Assembly (NCBI GenBank): GCA_015057275.1
Contig: SVEO01000002.1
Span: forward strand, 41,784-105,783
DNA from: Lachnospiraceae bacterium
Lineage (GTDB): Bacteria; Bacillota; Clostridia; Lachnospirales; Lachnospiraceae
Reading direction: 5' to 3'
Length of the DNA stretch: 64,000 nucleotides
Within the stretch, counting starts at the first letter, position 1; every line of letters begins with the position of its first letter. The notes below the pieces were generated by a model, which saw only the letters and a list, made by a program, of their open reading frames with translations, searched no databases and was not told the DNA's origin. This document shows, piece after piece, positions 52,243-61,997 of this stretch. Position numbers and translations under genes: made by a program.

Positions 52243-53217
52243 ATGGATTTTTTGTTGATTCTGTTCACCGTGGCTGTGTGCATTGTCGTGCTTGTACTGC
52301 TGACTTCACTGATTTGCTTTTATATGGCGTTTTACGCTTCCAGGCGGGCACCGAAAAATCCACCGGAATTTAATGTCCCAAGTGGTAAGGCTTATGCGCC
52401 TTTTCGCGAGATGATGATACATTGGATGAAGTCGATGCGCGCTACCCCATATAAAGATATTACGATTACATCATTTGATGGGCTCAAATTGCATGGACGA
52501 TATTATGAATATGCGCCGGGTGCGACGCTGGAGCTGATGTTCCACGGCTATCGCGGCACCGCTGAGCGCGATCTTTGTGGTGGCATCCAGCGTTGTTTTG
52601 CCCTTGGACGCAGCGCACTGATTGTTGACCAGCGTGCAGCTGGAGAGAGCGAGGGACATGTCATCAGTTTCGGTATCAATGAGCGCCGCGACTGTATGTC
52701 CTGGATAAATTATGTAGTGGAAAATTTTCCGAAGGACCAGAAGATTATCTTATGTGGTATTTCGATGGGTGCAGCGACCGTAATGATGGCTTCCGAGATG
52801 GATTTACCGGATAACGTAGTCGGAATTCTTGCTGACTGCGGCTACACCTCTGCTCGTGACATTATAAAAAAAGTAATTCGCCAGTTGCACCTGCCGGCGA
52901 ACATGCTATACCCTTTTGTCAAGCTCGGTGCGAAGCTTTACGGTCGTTTTGATTTGGAAGAAGCTTCCCCGATTGAGGCGATGAAGCATTGCCACGTGCC
53001 GGCCTTTTTCGTTCACGGCGAGACGGACGATTTCGTTCCGTGTGAAATGAGCCGTCTAAATTACGAAGCCTGCGTGGCAAAAAAGAAATTGATTACCATT
53101 CCGGGTGCCGACCATGGTTTGGCTTATCCGGTCGCACAGGATGAGTATTTACATGCACTTGCAGAATTCTGGACCGAGGCCGGCGTGCCAACCGAGACGA
53201 TTACCAGAAAAAAATAA
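52243..53217 (+). CDS. Membrane-anchored alpha/beta-hydrolase
   Basis: The 324-residue protein has one N-terminal membrane helix (about 3-30) and a hydrolase domain: LMFHGYRGTA (about 92-101), nucleophile elbow CGISMGAATVMM (about 168-179), acid Asp in HGETDDFVP (about 264-272) and His in GADHGLAYP (about 287-295). This matches YqkD-like/serine aminopeptidase S33 hydrolases; the substrate is not predictable. GGAG precedes the ATG. Transcribed alone between a consensus promoter and a strong terminator. Confidence 0.87.
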   Translation: MDFLLILFTVAVCIVVLVLLTSLICFYMAFYASRRAPKNPPEFNVPSGKAYAPFREMMIHWMKSMRATPYKDITITSFDGLKLHGRYYEYAPGATLELMFHGYRGTAERDLCGGIQRCFALGRSALIVDQRAAGESEGHVISFGINERRDCMSWINYVVENFPKDQKIILCGISMGAATVMMASEMDLPDNVVGILADCGYTSARDIIKKVIRQLHLPANMLYPFVKLGAKLYGRFDLEEASPIEAMKHCHVPAFFVHGETDDFVPCEMSRLNYEACVAKKKLITIPGADHGLAYPVAQDEYLHALAEFWTEAGVPTETITRKK

Positions 53218-53245
53218 TTTTCCGACAAAACTTTTCCCCAAAAAC

Positions 53246-53287
53246 ACAAAATGCTTATGAATTCTACGAATTCATAAGCATTTTTTA
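53246..53287. terminator. Strong bidirectional terminator
   Basis: A 17-bp perfect stem with TAC loop (53248-53264, 53268-53284), flanked by A and T runs, between the convergent hydrolase and trpB genes. Confidence 0.95.
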
Positions 53288-53294
53288 ATAATTT

Positions 53295-54512
53295 TTAGCG
53301 AAGACCGTACTTCTCGATGATGTAGTCCATATCCTTATCACCGCGGCCGGAAAGATTAATTAAGATAGAACCTTTCCCCATTTCCTTTGCCAGCTTCATC
53401 GCGTATGCAACTGCGTGTGAACTTTCGATAGCTGGGATGATACCTTCGAGTCTGGAAAGTGTGTAGAACGCTTCCAAAGTCTCATCGTCAGAAACGACGT
53501 CGTATTTTACTCTGCCGAGGTCATGCAGGAATGCATGCTCCGGACCGGAAGATGGATAGTCAAGTCCGCTGGCTACCGAGTAAACCGGAGCCGGCTCACC
53601 GTTTTCATCCTTCAACATGATGCTGTTGAAGCCGTGCATGATACCTTCCGTACCATACTTTAAGCTTGCTGCATGATCCCCAAGTGTCGCACCGCGTCCG
53701 AGCGGTTCTACACCGTAAATCTCAACCGGGTCATTTAAGAATCCGGAGAAAATACCCATTGCGTTGGATCCGCCGCCCACACAGGCAACAACTGCATCCG
53801 GCAATTCACCGGTCATTTCTAAGAACTGCTCTCTTGCCTCAATACCGACAATGCTCTGGAAATCGCGCACCATCATCGGGAATGGATGAGGGCCGAGAAC
53901 CGAACCGATACAGTAAATACAATCTTTATAATCCTTGCAGTATGCCGCAAATGCTGCGTCTACTGCTTCTTTTAAGGTAGCCAGACCCTCGGTAACTTCC
54001 ACAACGTTTGCACCGAGTAACTTCATTCTTGCTACGTTCGGAGCCTGTTTCTTAATGTCAACAGAACCCATATAAATGTCGCATTCCAAACCAAAATATG
54101 CCGCTGCTGTCGCAAGCGCAACACCGTGCTGTCCCGCGCCGGTTTCAGCGATTACCTTTTTCTTTCCCATGAACTTTGCCAGTAACGCTTCCCCCATACA
54201 ATGATTGAGTTTATGTGCGCCGGTGTGGTTTAAGTCTTCACGCTTTACATAAAGCTGCACGTTACCAAGTTTACTGGAAAGACGCTCTAAATGAGAAATC
54301 GGGGTCGGTCTGCCCTGAAATTCCTTACGGATTCTGCGCAGTTCGCTGATGAACGTTCTGGACTTACAAATTGTAAAATATGCCTCAGAAATCTCCTCCA
54401 TCGCCTTTTTCAATTCCGGGGAAACATACGCACCACCGTATTTACCAAAATATCCATTCTGATCCGGGTAATACTTAAAATAAGTATCAAAATCAATTCC
54501 ATTGTAATTCAT
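53295..54512 (-). CDS. trpB: Tryptophan synthase beta chain (orphan)
   Basis: The 405-residue protein is TrpB of the standard (TrpB1) type: [29 protein letters not shown] in two parts with the PLP lysine in GAHKLN (about 95), [16 protein letters not shown] (about 117-132), [11 protein letters not shown]-like [12 protein letters not shown] (about 240) and NLSGRGDKD (about 388-396). It condenses indole with serine. No trpA or other trp gene is adjacent, so it may salvage indole or pair with a distant trpA. It is controlled by a tryptophan T-box directly upstream. Confidence 0.95.
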   Translation of the reverse strand: MNYNGIDFDTYFKYYPDQNGYFGKYGGAYVSPELKKAMEEISEAYFTICKSRTFISELRRIRKEFQGRPTPISHLERLSSKLGNVQLYVKREDLNHTGAHKLNHCMGEALLAKFMGKKKVIAETGAGQHGVALATAAAYFGLECDIYMGSVDIKKQAPNVARMKLLGANVVEVTEGLATLKEAVDAAFAAYCKDYKDCIYCIGSVLGPHPFPMMVRDFQSIVGIEAREQFLEMTGELPDAVVACVGGGSNAMGIFSGFLNDPVEIYGVEPLGRGATLGDHAASLKYGTEGIMHGFNSIMLKDENGEPAPVYSVASGLDYPSSGPEHAFLHDLGRVKYDVVSDDETLEAFYTLSRLEGIIPAIESSHAVAYAMKLAKEMGKGSILINLSGRGDKDMDYIIEKYGLR

Positions 54513-54555
54513 AATCCTATCCCTCCACTATCTAAAATTTTGCCTGCCTCGGGCA

Positions 54556-54840
54556 AATAAAAAGCCCTTGACAGAAAGATTGGTTCTGTCAAGGACGAAT
54601 AAATCTTATCCGCGGTGCCACCTTGAATTCACGAAACGACTCGTGCTCTTAGCAGGATACCTTCATATCCCCGGCAACTAACGTATGCCTCACGTTGCAG
54701 AATACTTTGCGAAATTCGCATTTGACTGCACCCTCCGCGGTCCATTTGACAACTTGTTTCTTACCCGACTCTCAGCAACACGGGTTCTCTGTATAGGCAT
54801 CATCGCCTTTATCTCCGCTTCAACGGTTTACTTTATTAAG
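54556..54840 (-). promoter_or_regulatory. Tryptophan T-box leader of trpB
   Basis: On the minus strand the stem-I AG-box GCTGAGAG is followed by the specifier codon UGG (54742-54744) plus A, then the T-box sequence GGTGGCACCGCGG (54610-54622), and a terminator (CCTTGACAGA with TCTGTCAAGG, 54566-54575/54585-54594, then GCTTTTT). UGG indicates that uncharged tRNA-Trp induces trpB. All elements are in order. Confidence 0.93.
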
Positions 54841-54848
54841 TTAAAGCA

Positions 54849-54877
54849 ATTCTAGCACCACCACGTCAATTTGTCAA
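54849..54877 (-). promoter_or_regulatory. Promoter of the T-box/trpB transcript
   Basis: On the minus strand TTGACA (54872-54877), 17 bp, TAGAAT (54849-54854). Confidence 0.82.
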
Positions 54878-54880
54878 CTA

Positions 54881-55411
54881 TTATTTTACCGACACCAGTT
54901 CGTCCAAATCCTTGCGCTTTTTCGTGCGCAGCTTGTCGGATTCTTTGGCGTGGCCTAAGGTAATAACCAAACGTGCCGGATATTCCAGCTCGCAGATCTT
55001 GCGAATCTTCACATCATCCAGCCAGCCTAAAATGCAGGTGCTAAGCCCCTGCGCCGTAGCCTCCGCCGTCAAATATGCAACCGCAATGCCGATATCAATC
55101 GAGCGGTAATCGTTACCCTTTACCTTCGCGCCGAGCGCCGCGGATTTCACATACGGCATCTCGCTCACAACGATGGCAACCGGTGCCTGCGTGGCAAATT
55201 TGTTCATGCCCATGCCCTTTGTTGCTTCTTCCACTGCTTTTGCCGTCTCACCGGTACACACGGTAAAATGGTACGGCTGACCATTGCACGCGGATGGCGC
55301 TAACTGCGCCGCGTGCAAAATAGCGTCTAATTTCTCCTGTTCTATCTCTCTTGTTTCATCATAGTTCCGGCAAGACTGGCGAGCCTGCGCGATTTCTAAA
55401 AAGTTCATCAT
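54881..55411 (-). CDS. Nitroreductase family protein
   Basis: The 176-residue FMN-dependent protein has the family motifs ARQSCRNYDE (about 9-18, FMN phosphate), HAAQLAPSACNGQPYHF (about 34-50) and DIGIAVAYLTAEATAQGLSTC in parts (about 108-128) with GWLDD. It is shorter than NfsB types, as in clostridial NAD(P)H:FMN oxidoreductases. The substrate is unknown. AAGGAG precedes the ATG at 55411, adjacent to the stop of the membrane protein gene. Confidence 0.9.
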   Translation of the reverse strand: MMNFLEIAQARQSCRNYDETREIEQEKLDAILHAAQLAPSACNGQPYHFTVCTGETAKAVEEATKGMGMNKFATQAPVAIVVSEMPYVKSAALGAKVKGNDYRSIDIGIAVAYLTAEATAQGLSTCILGWLDDVKIRKICELEYPARLVITLGHAKESDKLRTKKRKDLDELVSVK

Positions 55412-55413
55412 TT

Positions 55414-56016
55414 TTAAATCTCCTTGCACTCATTAAGTTCATGCTTGCTGATATATTCTTTCAGTGTTGTAGCTATATCTTTATAATTGATTAAAATCAA
55501 TTCGTTTTGCTCGGCACGCGAAAGCTGATCTTTAGTAAAATAATCTGCATCTGCGACAATAAGCGCCCGGTTACATATTTCCAAGTCACTACATCTTCGA
55601 TACAGCTCCATCTCCTCTGCCATTGCCTCATCCAAACTCAGCCATTCCTCATATTCTTCGCTTTGCAACAGCCATGTTTTTCTCTCTTCATCATAGAATA
55701 TTTCAAAAAAAGAAGTTAATATCATCGTGTCTTTATAGTAAAAAACACCATCCATGTCTCCGCTATCATCTCTGCGGAAACGCACATATTCAATCGGTAA
55801 GCCTGCCTCCTTAATCTCATTGTAATATTTAAAATCCTGCGTGGAAGCTGCCCACAAAGAATACTTCTCTTTGCGCTCTTTGTAATAACGGGAACGCTTG
55901 TATTTTATGTAATCAAATGGTAACGTAAATACCAGTCCAATTCCCAAAATAATAAATAAGAAACATATTAGCACCGTCAATAAGAATTCCCCTATTTTTG
56001 ATAATGCTTTCTTCAT
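55414..56016 (-). CDS. Uncharacterised single-helix membrane protein
   Basis: The 200-residue protein has one N-terminal membrane helix (about 10-34) followed by a charged Lys/Arg/Tyr-rich region and a cytoplasmic alpha/beta domain (about 55-195) with many acidic residues. No family was recognised. AAGGAGG precedes the ATG at 56016; the longer frame upstream has no site. It lies between the endonuclease/phosphatase-fold gene (16 nt) and the nitroreductase gene (2 nt), so the three are cotranscribed. Confidence 0.72.
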   Translation of the reverse strand: MKKALSKIGEFLLTVLICFLFIILGIGLVFTLPFDYIKYKRSRYYKERKEKYSLWAASTQDFKYYNEIKEAGLPIEYVRFRRDDSGDMDGVFYYKDTMILTSFFEIFYDEERKTWLLQSEEYEEWLSLDEAMAEEMELYRRCSDLEICNRALIVADADYFTKDQLSRAEQNELILINYKDIATTLKEYISKHELNECKEI

Positions 56017-56032
56017 AGGTGGTTTCCTCCTT

Positions 56033-56788
56033 TTATTTTTCTCGTACTGACACCTCTGCCATAATGCCGTAATGGTCGGACGCAAATTTTCCGTTAAATT
56101 GTGTGTCGAGTAATTTATAATCAACCGGCACAATATTTTCCCCGACAAAACAGTAATCTATCTGCTGTCCGATAAGCTCTGTTTTATATCCATGATAGGT
56201 ATTGCGCATATTATTTACCGTAGCTGCATTGACATCGGTAAAATACTTTGTCATCTGCGCGTACGCCGGGGCCGCAGGAGTTATATTGAAATCTCCGGTA
56301 ATGATTACCGGCTGCTGCAGAAATTTGCGCGTGTGACGGTATATCAGCTCCACACCTTTTCGTTGCCCCTCCTTGCCGAACCCCAGATGCGTATTCATAA
56401 AATGAATCTGCTTACCGCTTTTCCTATCTTCTAAAATCACCCACATGCAAATACGCGGAACATGATATTTTTCATCCCAGCCTACGGATTTTTTGTGTGG
56501 AGTATCTGAAAACCAAAAATATCCTTTGCGAACAACTTTGAATCTCTTTTTTGAAATCAATACAGGTGTAGATTCTTTATCGCCGCGATATTTGTGAAAT
56601 ATTAAATATTCTTTTCTATAATCCTTTTTTAAGTGTTTTAGCCACTTCGGTCTGCACTCCTGCAAGCCGATAATATCGGCCTTCTGCTCCTGCAGAATCT
56701 TCTTTAACCGCGGCGCACGTTCCTTGATGGAATGGCCGTTTGGATCATCACAACACCGGATATTAAAACTGATAATTTTAAATTGCAT
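56033..56788 (-). CDS. Endonuclease/exonuclease/phosphatase-fold protein
   Basis: The 251-residue protein shows ISFNIRCCDDPNG (about 5-17), IIGLQECR (about 39-46, metal Glu), MNTHLGFG (about 129), ITGDFNITP (about 164-172, Asp/Asn) and ASDHYGIMAEV (about 238-248, catalytic His). This is the fold of exonuclease III, DNase I and lipid or sugar phosphatases. The lack of extra DNA-binding elements makes a phosphodiesterase equally likely. The start is set at ATG 56788; GTG 56797 is possible. Confidence 0.87.
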   Translation of the reverse strand: MQFKIISFNIRCCDDPNGHSIKERAPRLKKILQEQKADIIGLQECRPKWLKHLKKDYRKEYLIFHKYRGDKESTPVLISKKRFKVVRKGYFWFSDTPHKKSVGWDEKYHVPRICMWVILEDRKSGKQIHFMNTHLGFGKEGQRKGVELIYRHTRKFLQQPVIITGDFNITPAAPAYAQMTKYFTDVNAATVNNMRNTYHGYKTELIGQQIDYCFVGENIVPVDYKLLDTQFNGKFASDHYGIMAEVSVREK

Positions 56789-56885
56789 ATCATACACCGC
56801 TTTTTTACTAATTTATGCTCGAAATATTATATAATGTTTCATCATCTTTACTCTCTGTAGTATGCTTGACGACATATCTGATAAA

Positions 56886-56921
56886 AGAAAAATCCCGAAG
56901 ACAATCATCTTCAGGATTTGA
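56886..56921 (-). terminator. Terminator after tRNA-Tyr
   Basis: On the minus strand AAATCC-TGAAGA pairs with TCTTC-GGGATTT, followed by TTCTTTT. Confidence 0.85.
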
Positions 56922-56922
56922 A

Positions 56923-57004
56923 TGGATGGAGGTGGATTCGAACCACCGAAGCAAGTTGCAGCAGATTTACAGTCTGTCCCCTTTGGCCACTCGGGAATCC
57001 ATCC
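56923..57004 (-). tRNA. tRNA-Tyr (GTA)
   Basis: The 82-nt class II tRNA has acceptor arms GGATGGA and TCCATCC, the T-arm with GGTTCGAATCC, a long variable arm (TGCAACTTGC region) and anticodon GTA (56968-56970) in ACTGTAAATC. The terminal CCA is not encoded. A terminator follows directly. Confidence 0.96.
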
Positions 57005-57158
57005 ATGTGTTTCACACAAATAGAAGAATAGCATGAATATTCAAAAAAGGCAAGTGTTTTTTATCCTTTTTTGAAAACCGGTTGCTCCGTCGTAATGCGA
57101 CTCTCACACCCACAAAATTCGTAACTTCGAGCTGTCGCTCTACGTTACTCATTTTGTA

Positions 57159-57220
57159 CACTCGTCTGATAAATGCAACCATTCATGCAAGCATAAAGTT
57201 GCATTTATCTTCCTCGTTGT
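57159..57220 (-). repeat. Structured hairpin repeat at the end of the amylase gene
   Basis: On the minus strand ATAAATGCAAC pairs perfectly with GTTGCATTTAT (57198-57208 and 57169-57179) around a palindromic loop (TGCTTGCA core), flanked by AACAACGAGGAA and GACGAGTG. It is the second copy of the element at 240-305. It begins within the amylase coding sequence and supplies its last codons and stop. Confidence 0.75.
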
Positions 57221-59316
57221 TTTCTAAAAATTGCGCCGGAATATGCCGGCAATTCAATGACAATCTTGCCGTGCTCCACGGTGTACTCGACCGGCTCTGT
57301 ATCAAAACTTTCCTCCGTTGACAATATGAGACGTTCCATCATCTCATAATCGACCATGCCAAGCTTCCATACCGGCACTTCGATGCGCTTCGGTTCCGCG
57401 TTATTGTTGATTGCAGTCGCCACAATGTTATCGCCCAAAAATCTGCCGTACACTAAAATATTGTATGCGTAATTGAGCGGGTAGTAGGAACCCCGGCGCA
57501 GCGCTTCGTTTTCTTTGTGGATACGAATGACTGCCTTGTGGAAGTCAATCAGTTCTTGATCCTCATTGCCCCACGGGTAAGTGCGGCGGTTGTCCGGGTC
57601 GGTCCATCCACAAAGTCCGGCTTCGTCGCCATAGTAAATAGTCGGTGCGCCCTGCCATGTCATCTGCATGATGACTGCTTCTTTCATAATCCCCTTGTTG
57701 ATGCCGATATTCGCTGCATTCGGACCCGCGCTGTGCGTTCTGCCAACTCTGCCGCTCGTTCGCGTCATAAATCTGGAATGGTCGTGATTTGACAGCTCAT
57801 TCATCGCCACCAACACTGACTGGCCTTGAAATTTGGACATATTGTGTATCATGCTGTCGATAAAGGCATTGGCATTGCCGCGCAAATCCTCTCGGTAGTG
57901 GTCGCTATGTTTTTCCACACCGGTCAAGAACCATGTAATTGGCTCCATAAATGCGTCGTAGTTCATGACCGTATCCCATTCATTTCCCTGTAGCCACGGT
58001 TCCGGATCTCCGTAGTGCTCAGCCAAAATCAATGCATTCGGGTTCGCTTCCTTGACTGCCTTGCGAAAATCCTGCCAGAATTTGTGATTGTATTCGTTGC
58101 TTTGGCCGAGGTCAGCAGCCACGTCTAAACGCCAACCATCGACATTGTATGGTGGAGAAACCCATTTTTTTGCAATCTTCATCACGTATTCGTAAAGCTC
58201 CGGCGATTCCTCATAGTTTAATTTCGGCAGAGTATCGTGCCCCCACCAACCGTTGTAGTTGGCGTTATACGGCCAACTCATGTCGTCATAGAATTTAAAG
58301 AAATTGCGGTATGGGCTGTCCCATGCCACATAGGCTCCCTTTTCATAGCCTGGCGCATTTTCGTAAATGCACTCTCTATCCATCCACTTATTGAATGAAC
58401 CGCAGTGATTGAACACACCGTCCAAAATCACCTTCATACCGCGCTTATGCACTTCTTCCACGAATTTCGCAAAAAATGCATTGCTTGCTTCAAGATTTAC
58501 CTTGTCTGTCACGCGCGTGATAAAACGAGATGCATAACGATTTTCCCGCTGACAGGTTTCTAATAAGCTGCCCTCATCCTTAACGATTTTTGCAAAATGA
58601 GGATCGATATAATCGTAGTCCTGAATGTCGTACTTGTGGTTGGATGGCGAAACGAACAGCGGGTTAAAGTAGAGCACTTCCACACCGAGTTCTTGTAAAT
58701 AATCAAGTTTTTCCCACACGCCCTGCAAATCGCCGCCGTAGAATTCGCGCACGCCCATGGCCGCCGGATACTTATTCCATTCCTCAACCTTCGTCACGTT
58801 TTCATTTATATAACAATATTCATCTGTCTTAACGTCATTTGTTTCATCGCCGTTGCAAAAGCGGTCGACAAAAATTTGGTACATAACCGCACCCTTTGCC
58901 CAATCCGGTGTCTCAAACCCTGGTGTTAGCTTAAATCGGTACATTTCACGCACTTCACCTCGCGCACCGGATAAATCATAGTAGCATGTTTCAAAGCCGC
59001 AGGTTACCTTAAAATGATACTTAATCATCTTATCCTTTAGTTGCACCTTTGCCTCGTAATAGTCGAAACCACGCTGCGAGCAGGCAAGCTGCATTTCAAT
59101 TTCCTCATCATCCACATAAATGTATACATGTTCTACATTATGTGACCCTGTTCGGAAACGAATCGTTACCTCTTCATAACACTTGGGATTGACCGGAAAC
59201 AGGAACTCCTCTGTCATGTCACTAAATAACGCACCTCGTCGCAATATCGGACGCAGTGTCTGCATATATATCAACTTTTTATTCACTTCGTTCGATGTCT
59301 CCATCTGAATAAACAT
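57205..59316 (-). CDS. GH13 alpha-amylase family enzyme (neopullulanase/cyclomaltodextrinase-like)
   Basis: The 703-residue cytoplasmic enzyme has an N-terminal CBM34-like sandwich (about 30-125) and a GH13 barrel: AVMYQIFVDRF (about 145-155), DGVFNHCG (region I), VDGWRLDVAADLG (nucleophile Asp, about 420), LILAEHYGD (acid/base Glu, about 455) and ELSNHDHSRF (region IV). A C-terminal beta domain follows. It probably hydrolyses imported maltodextrins or pullulan fragments. ATG 59316 follows AAGGAG. The end overlaps a structured repeat that encodes the final KQRGR. Confidence 0.94.
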   Translation of the reverse strand: MFIQMETSNEVNKKLIYMQTLRPILRRGALFSDMTEEFLFPVNPKCYEEVTIRFRTGSHNVEHVYIYVDDEEIEMQLACSQRGFDYYEAKVQLKDKMIKYHFKVTCGFETCYYDLSGARGEVREMYRFKLTPGFETPDWAKGAVMYQIFVDRFCNGDETNDVKTDEYCYINENVTKVEEWNKYPAAMGVREFYGGDLQGVWEKLDYLQELGVEVLYFNPLFVSPSNHKYDIQDYDYIDPHFAKIVKDEGSLLETCQRENRYASRFITRVTDKVNLEASNAFFAKFVEEVHKRGMKVILDGVFNHCGSFNKWMDRECIYENAPGYEKGAYVAWDSPYRNFFKFYDDMSWPYNANYNGWWGHDTLPKLNYEESPELYEYVMKIAKKWVSPPYNVDGWRLDVAADLGQSNEYNHKFWQDFRKAVKEANPNALILAEHYGDPEPWLQGNEWDTVMNYDAFMEPITWFLTGVEKHSDHYREDLRGNANAFIDSMIHNMSKFQGQSVLVAMNELSNHDHSRFMTRTSGRVGRTHSAGPNAANIGINKGIMKEAVIMQMTWQGAPTIYYGDEAGLCGWTDPDNRRTYPWGNEDQELIDFHKAVIRIHKENEALRRGSYYPLNYAYNILVYGRFLGDNIVATAINNNAEPKRIEVPVWKLGMVDYEMMERLILSTEESFDTEPVEYTVEHGKIVIELPAYSGAIFRKQRGR

Positions 59317-59404
59317 AAGATAATTTCTCCTTTTCGTCAAACGAACAACTTGTCTTTTATTGTATAATATGTTAGACAGAATTACAAGAAAAATCTCCAT
59401 ACAA

Positions 59405-59502
59405 AACGAAAAAGACAGCTGCTACATGCTGTCTTTCTCAGAGAAGGTATTTCGTTTTTATGGGGTGTAGCAAAACTATATAATGTATTGGGGGGTTTTA
59501 CA
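59405..59502 (-). ncRNA. Candidate small RNA downstream of ftsH
   Basis: On the minus strand an extended -10 (TTGCTATAAT, 59509-59518) is followed about 100 nt later by a strong terminator (AAAGACAGC with GCTGTCTTT, 59411-59419/59428-59436, then TTTCGTTTT). The stretch between has C-rich runs (CCCCCC, CACCCCA), and its TTGCTACA is complementary to TGTAGCA in the terminator loop. No convincing ORF lies in it. The alternative is that this is just the ftsH operon terminator. Confidence 0.5.
59411..59436 (-). terminator. Terminator of the ftsH operon or of the candidate small RNA
   Basis: A 9-bp stem AAAGACAGC/GCTGTCTTT with an 8-nt loop and a T-rich tail on the minus strand. It lies 195 bp beyond the ftsH stop; the remaining gap 59317-59410 contains the AT-rich upstream region of the amylase gene. 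Confidence 0.85.
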
Positions 59503-59631
59503 AGTTGTATTATAGCAAGAACCCACCGAAAAGTCTGCACAAACTTCACAATAATTCGACATTTTTTTTGTGCATTTTGCCACATTGTTTTTAACTTTCT
59601 TGAAAATCCTTAAAAATTTGCACAAATGCGC

Positions 59632-61452
59632 TTAATTCTGACCTGCAAATACTGTTTCGAACTCTTCGCGAGTGATTTTCTCCTTTTCCAACAAGAACAA
59701 GGAACATCTTTCCAAGGCATCACGATTCTCTTCTATAATCGCTTTTGCCTGTGCGTAACACTCATCAACAATGCGTTTCACTTCACTATCAATCAGAGAT
59801 GCTGTATTCTCGCCGTAACCCCTTGTATGGGCAAGGTCGCGGCCAATAAATACTTCATCCTCGTCACTGTCGTAATTAATCAAGCCAAGCTTTTCGGACA
59901 TACCGTACTTTGTTACCATTGCCTTTGCCTGCGCAGTCGCCTGCTTAATATCCTGTGATGCACCGGTAGTAATATCTCCGAAAATCATTTCTTCTGCAAT
60001 TCGTCCGCCCAAAGAAACCATAATATCCTGCAGCATACGGCTCTTTGTGTAGAACATCATATCTTTTTCCGGCAGCGGCATCGTATAACCTGCAGCGCCC
60101 ATGCCGGTCGGAATAATCGAAATCGTATGCACCGGTCCTACATCCGGAAGCACATGGAATAAAATCGCGTGACCCACTTCGTGATAAGCAGTAATACGCT
60201 TTTCTTTTTCGGAAATTACACGGCTCTTTTTCTCCGCACCGATGCCGACCTTGATAAAGGATTTTTCCACGTCAGCCTGCACAATGTAAGGACGTTTATC
60301 CTTTGCTGCGCTGATGGCAGCCTCGTTCATGAGATTCTCCAAATCCGCACCGGTAAATCCAGCAGTTGTTTGGGCAATCTTTTCTAAATCTACATCGTCG
60401 CCGAGTGGCTTATTCTTCACATGCACGCGCAAAATCTCTTCTCTGCCCTTAATATCCGGTCTGCCAACGCCAACCTTACGGTCGAAACGACCCGGACGTA
60501 AAATCGCCGGATCGAGAATATCGATACGGTTTGTTGCCGCCATCACGATGATGCCTTCGTTCACACCAAAACCGTCCATCTCAATTAAGAGCTGGTTTAA
60601 TGTCTGCTCACGCTCATCATGTCCACCACCCATGCCGGTACCTCTGCGTCTTGCCACCGCATCAATTTCATCAATAAAGACAATACATGGCGCATTTTTC
60701 TTGGCATCTTCAAATAAATCTCTTACACGAGAAGCGCCGACACCGACGAACATCTCTACGAAATCGGAACCGGAAATGCTAAAGAACGGCACTCCTGCCT
60801 CACCGGCAACCGCTTTTGCCAAAAGTGTCTTACCGGTTCCCGGAGGACCGGTTAAAATTACACCCTTCGGGATGCGTGCCCCAACTTCAATATATTGCTT
60901 CGGATTTTTGAGAAAATCTACGATTTCCTCTAACTCTTCTTTTTCTTCATGCAAACCTGCAACCATATCAAAGGTTACACGCTTGTTCATATCGGTCGCA
61001 AGCTTTGCACGACTTTTGCCAAAGTTCGCCATCTTGCCGCCACCGCCGGCTCCAGCGTTCATCGTGCGGAAAATAATCAGGAGAAATACACCGCAGATAA
61101 GTAACGGCAGAATCGTCGTCACAAATACACTGTCACGCTTCACATCCGAAATCTCAGGCTGGATATCATACTGTGCGGCATCTTCCTGTACCTTATTGAC
61201 ATCGGATACATATAAGACTTTTTTGACATCGCCTTCCAGCAAAATGGTAATTTTACCGGTCGGCACTTCTTTATTCTGGGTAAGTTCAACTTCCTTGACT
61301 TTTCCGGCCTTCAGGTCCTCCAGAAACTTGCTATAATTATAATCCTTGCCGGTCATGCTCGCCATCATTATCGCATACACGATAAACATAATCACCGCCG
61401 CCACTACAAGGTATAGAAAAAATCCTCTGTTTTGCTTACTCTTGCTGTTCAA
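59632..61452 (-). CDS. ftsH: ATP-dependent zinc metalloprotease FtsH
   Basis: The 606-residue membrane AAA protease has two helices (about 11-31 and 107-127), Walker [12 protein letters not shown] (about 203), Walker [12 protein letters not shown] (about 262), second region of homology [17 protein letters not shown], and zinc motif HEVGH (about 424) with a third ligand Asp near [11 protein letters not shown]. It degrades misfolded membrane and regulatory proteins. Translation begins at TTG 61452 with AAAGGAG 9 nt upstream; no in-frame ATG is better placed. It follows tilS-hpt as in most Firmicutes. Confidence 0.97.
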   Translation of the reverse strand: MNSKSKQNRGFFLYLVVAAVIMFIVYAIMMASMTGKDYNYSKFLEDLKAGKVKEVELTQNKEVPTGKITILLEGDVKKVLYVSDVNKVQEDAAQYDIQPEISDVKRDSVFVTTILPLLICGVFLLIIFRTMNAGAGGGGKMANFGKSRAKLATDMNKRVTFDMVAGLHEEKEELEEIVDFLKNPKQYIEVGARIPKGVILTGPPGTGKTLLAKAVAGEAGVPFFSISGSDFVEMFVGVGASRVRDLFEDAKKNAPCIVFIDEIDAVARRRGTGMGGGHDEREQTLNQLLIEMDGFGVNEGIIVMAATNRIDILDPAILRPGRFDRKVGVGRPDIKGREEILRVHVKNKPLGDDVDLEKIAQTTAGFTGADLENLMNEAAISAAKDKRPYIVQADVEKSFIKVGIGAEKKSRVISEKEKRITAYHEVGHAILFHVLPDVGPVHTISIIPTGMGAAGYTMPLPEKDMMFYTKSRMLQDIMVSLGGRIAEEMIFGDITTGASQDIKQATAQAKAMVTKYGMSEKLGLINYDSDEDEVFIGRDLAHTRGYGENTASLIDSEVKRIVDECYAQAKAIIEENRDALERCSLFLLEKEKITREEFETVFAGQN

Positions 61453-61466
61453 ACTACTATACTCCT

Positions 61467-61997
61467 TTATTCCTCTTCAAAAACTACATTTCCAATAAAA
61501 GGAAAATTACGGTATTTCTGGTCATAGTCAAGGCCATAGCCGACTACAAAAACGTCCGGCACCTGAAAACAGGTGTAATCCGCTTCCACGTCAACGACTC
61601 TTCTGGACGGCTTATCAAGTAAGGTACATACCTTCAGACTCGCCGGCTTACGCTCCCACAGAAGCTTCTTTAAGCTCTTTAATGTACGTCCGGAGTCCAC
61701 GATATCTTCAACGATAATCACATGCTTGCCTTCGAGTGCTTCGTCTAAGTCCTTTTTAATTTTGATAATACCGCTACTCTCTGTGCCGCCGCCATAGCTG
61801 GACACCGCCATAAAGTCCATGGAAACCGGTACGGTAATTCTCTTTGCTAATTCGCACATGAAAAATACGCCGCCTTTTAATACGCAGATTAAATGTACGC
61901 TTTTTCCGGCATAATCTCTGCTGATTTGCTCACCAATCTCATTTATCTTTTTGTTTACATCTTCTTCCGAAATCATACTATCAATACGTTCTTTCAT
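61467..61997 (-). CDS. hpt: Hypoxanthine-guanine phosphoribosyltransferase
   Basis: The 176-residue protein has normal length, LICVLKGGVFFM (about 37-48), the PRPP-binding loop VIIVEDIVDSGRTL (about 95-108) and YVVGYGLDYDQKYRN-like VFVVGYGLDYDQKYR (about 149-163). It salvages hypoxanthine/guanine. GGGAGGT precedes the ATG at 61997, inside tilS (17-nt overlap). Confidence 0.96.
   Translation of the reverse strand: MKERIDSMISEEDVNKKINEIGEQISRDYAGKSVHLICVLKGGVFFMCELAKRITVPVSMDFMAVSSYGGGTESSGIIKIKKDLDEALEGKHVIIVEDIVDSGRTLKSLKKLLWERKPASLKVCTLLDKPSRRVVDVEADYTCFQVPDVFVVGYGLDYDQKYRNFPFIGNVVFEEE

Noticed and set aside
60314-61336. A 340-codon open frame on the plus strand opposite ftsH
   Set aside because: It is antisense to a complete ftsH, has no ribosome site and its translation is low-complexity Ser/Pro/Arg-rich.
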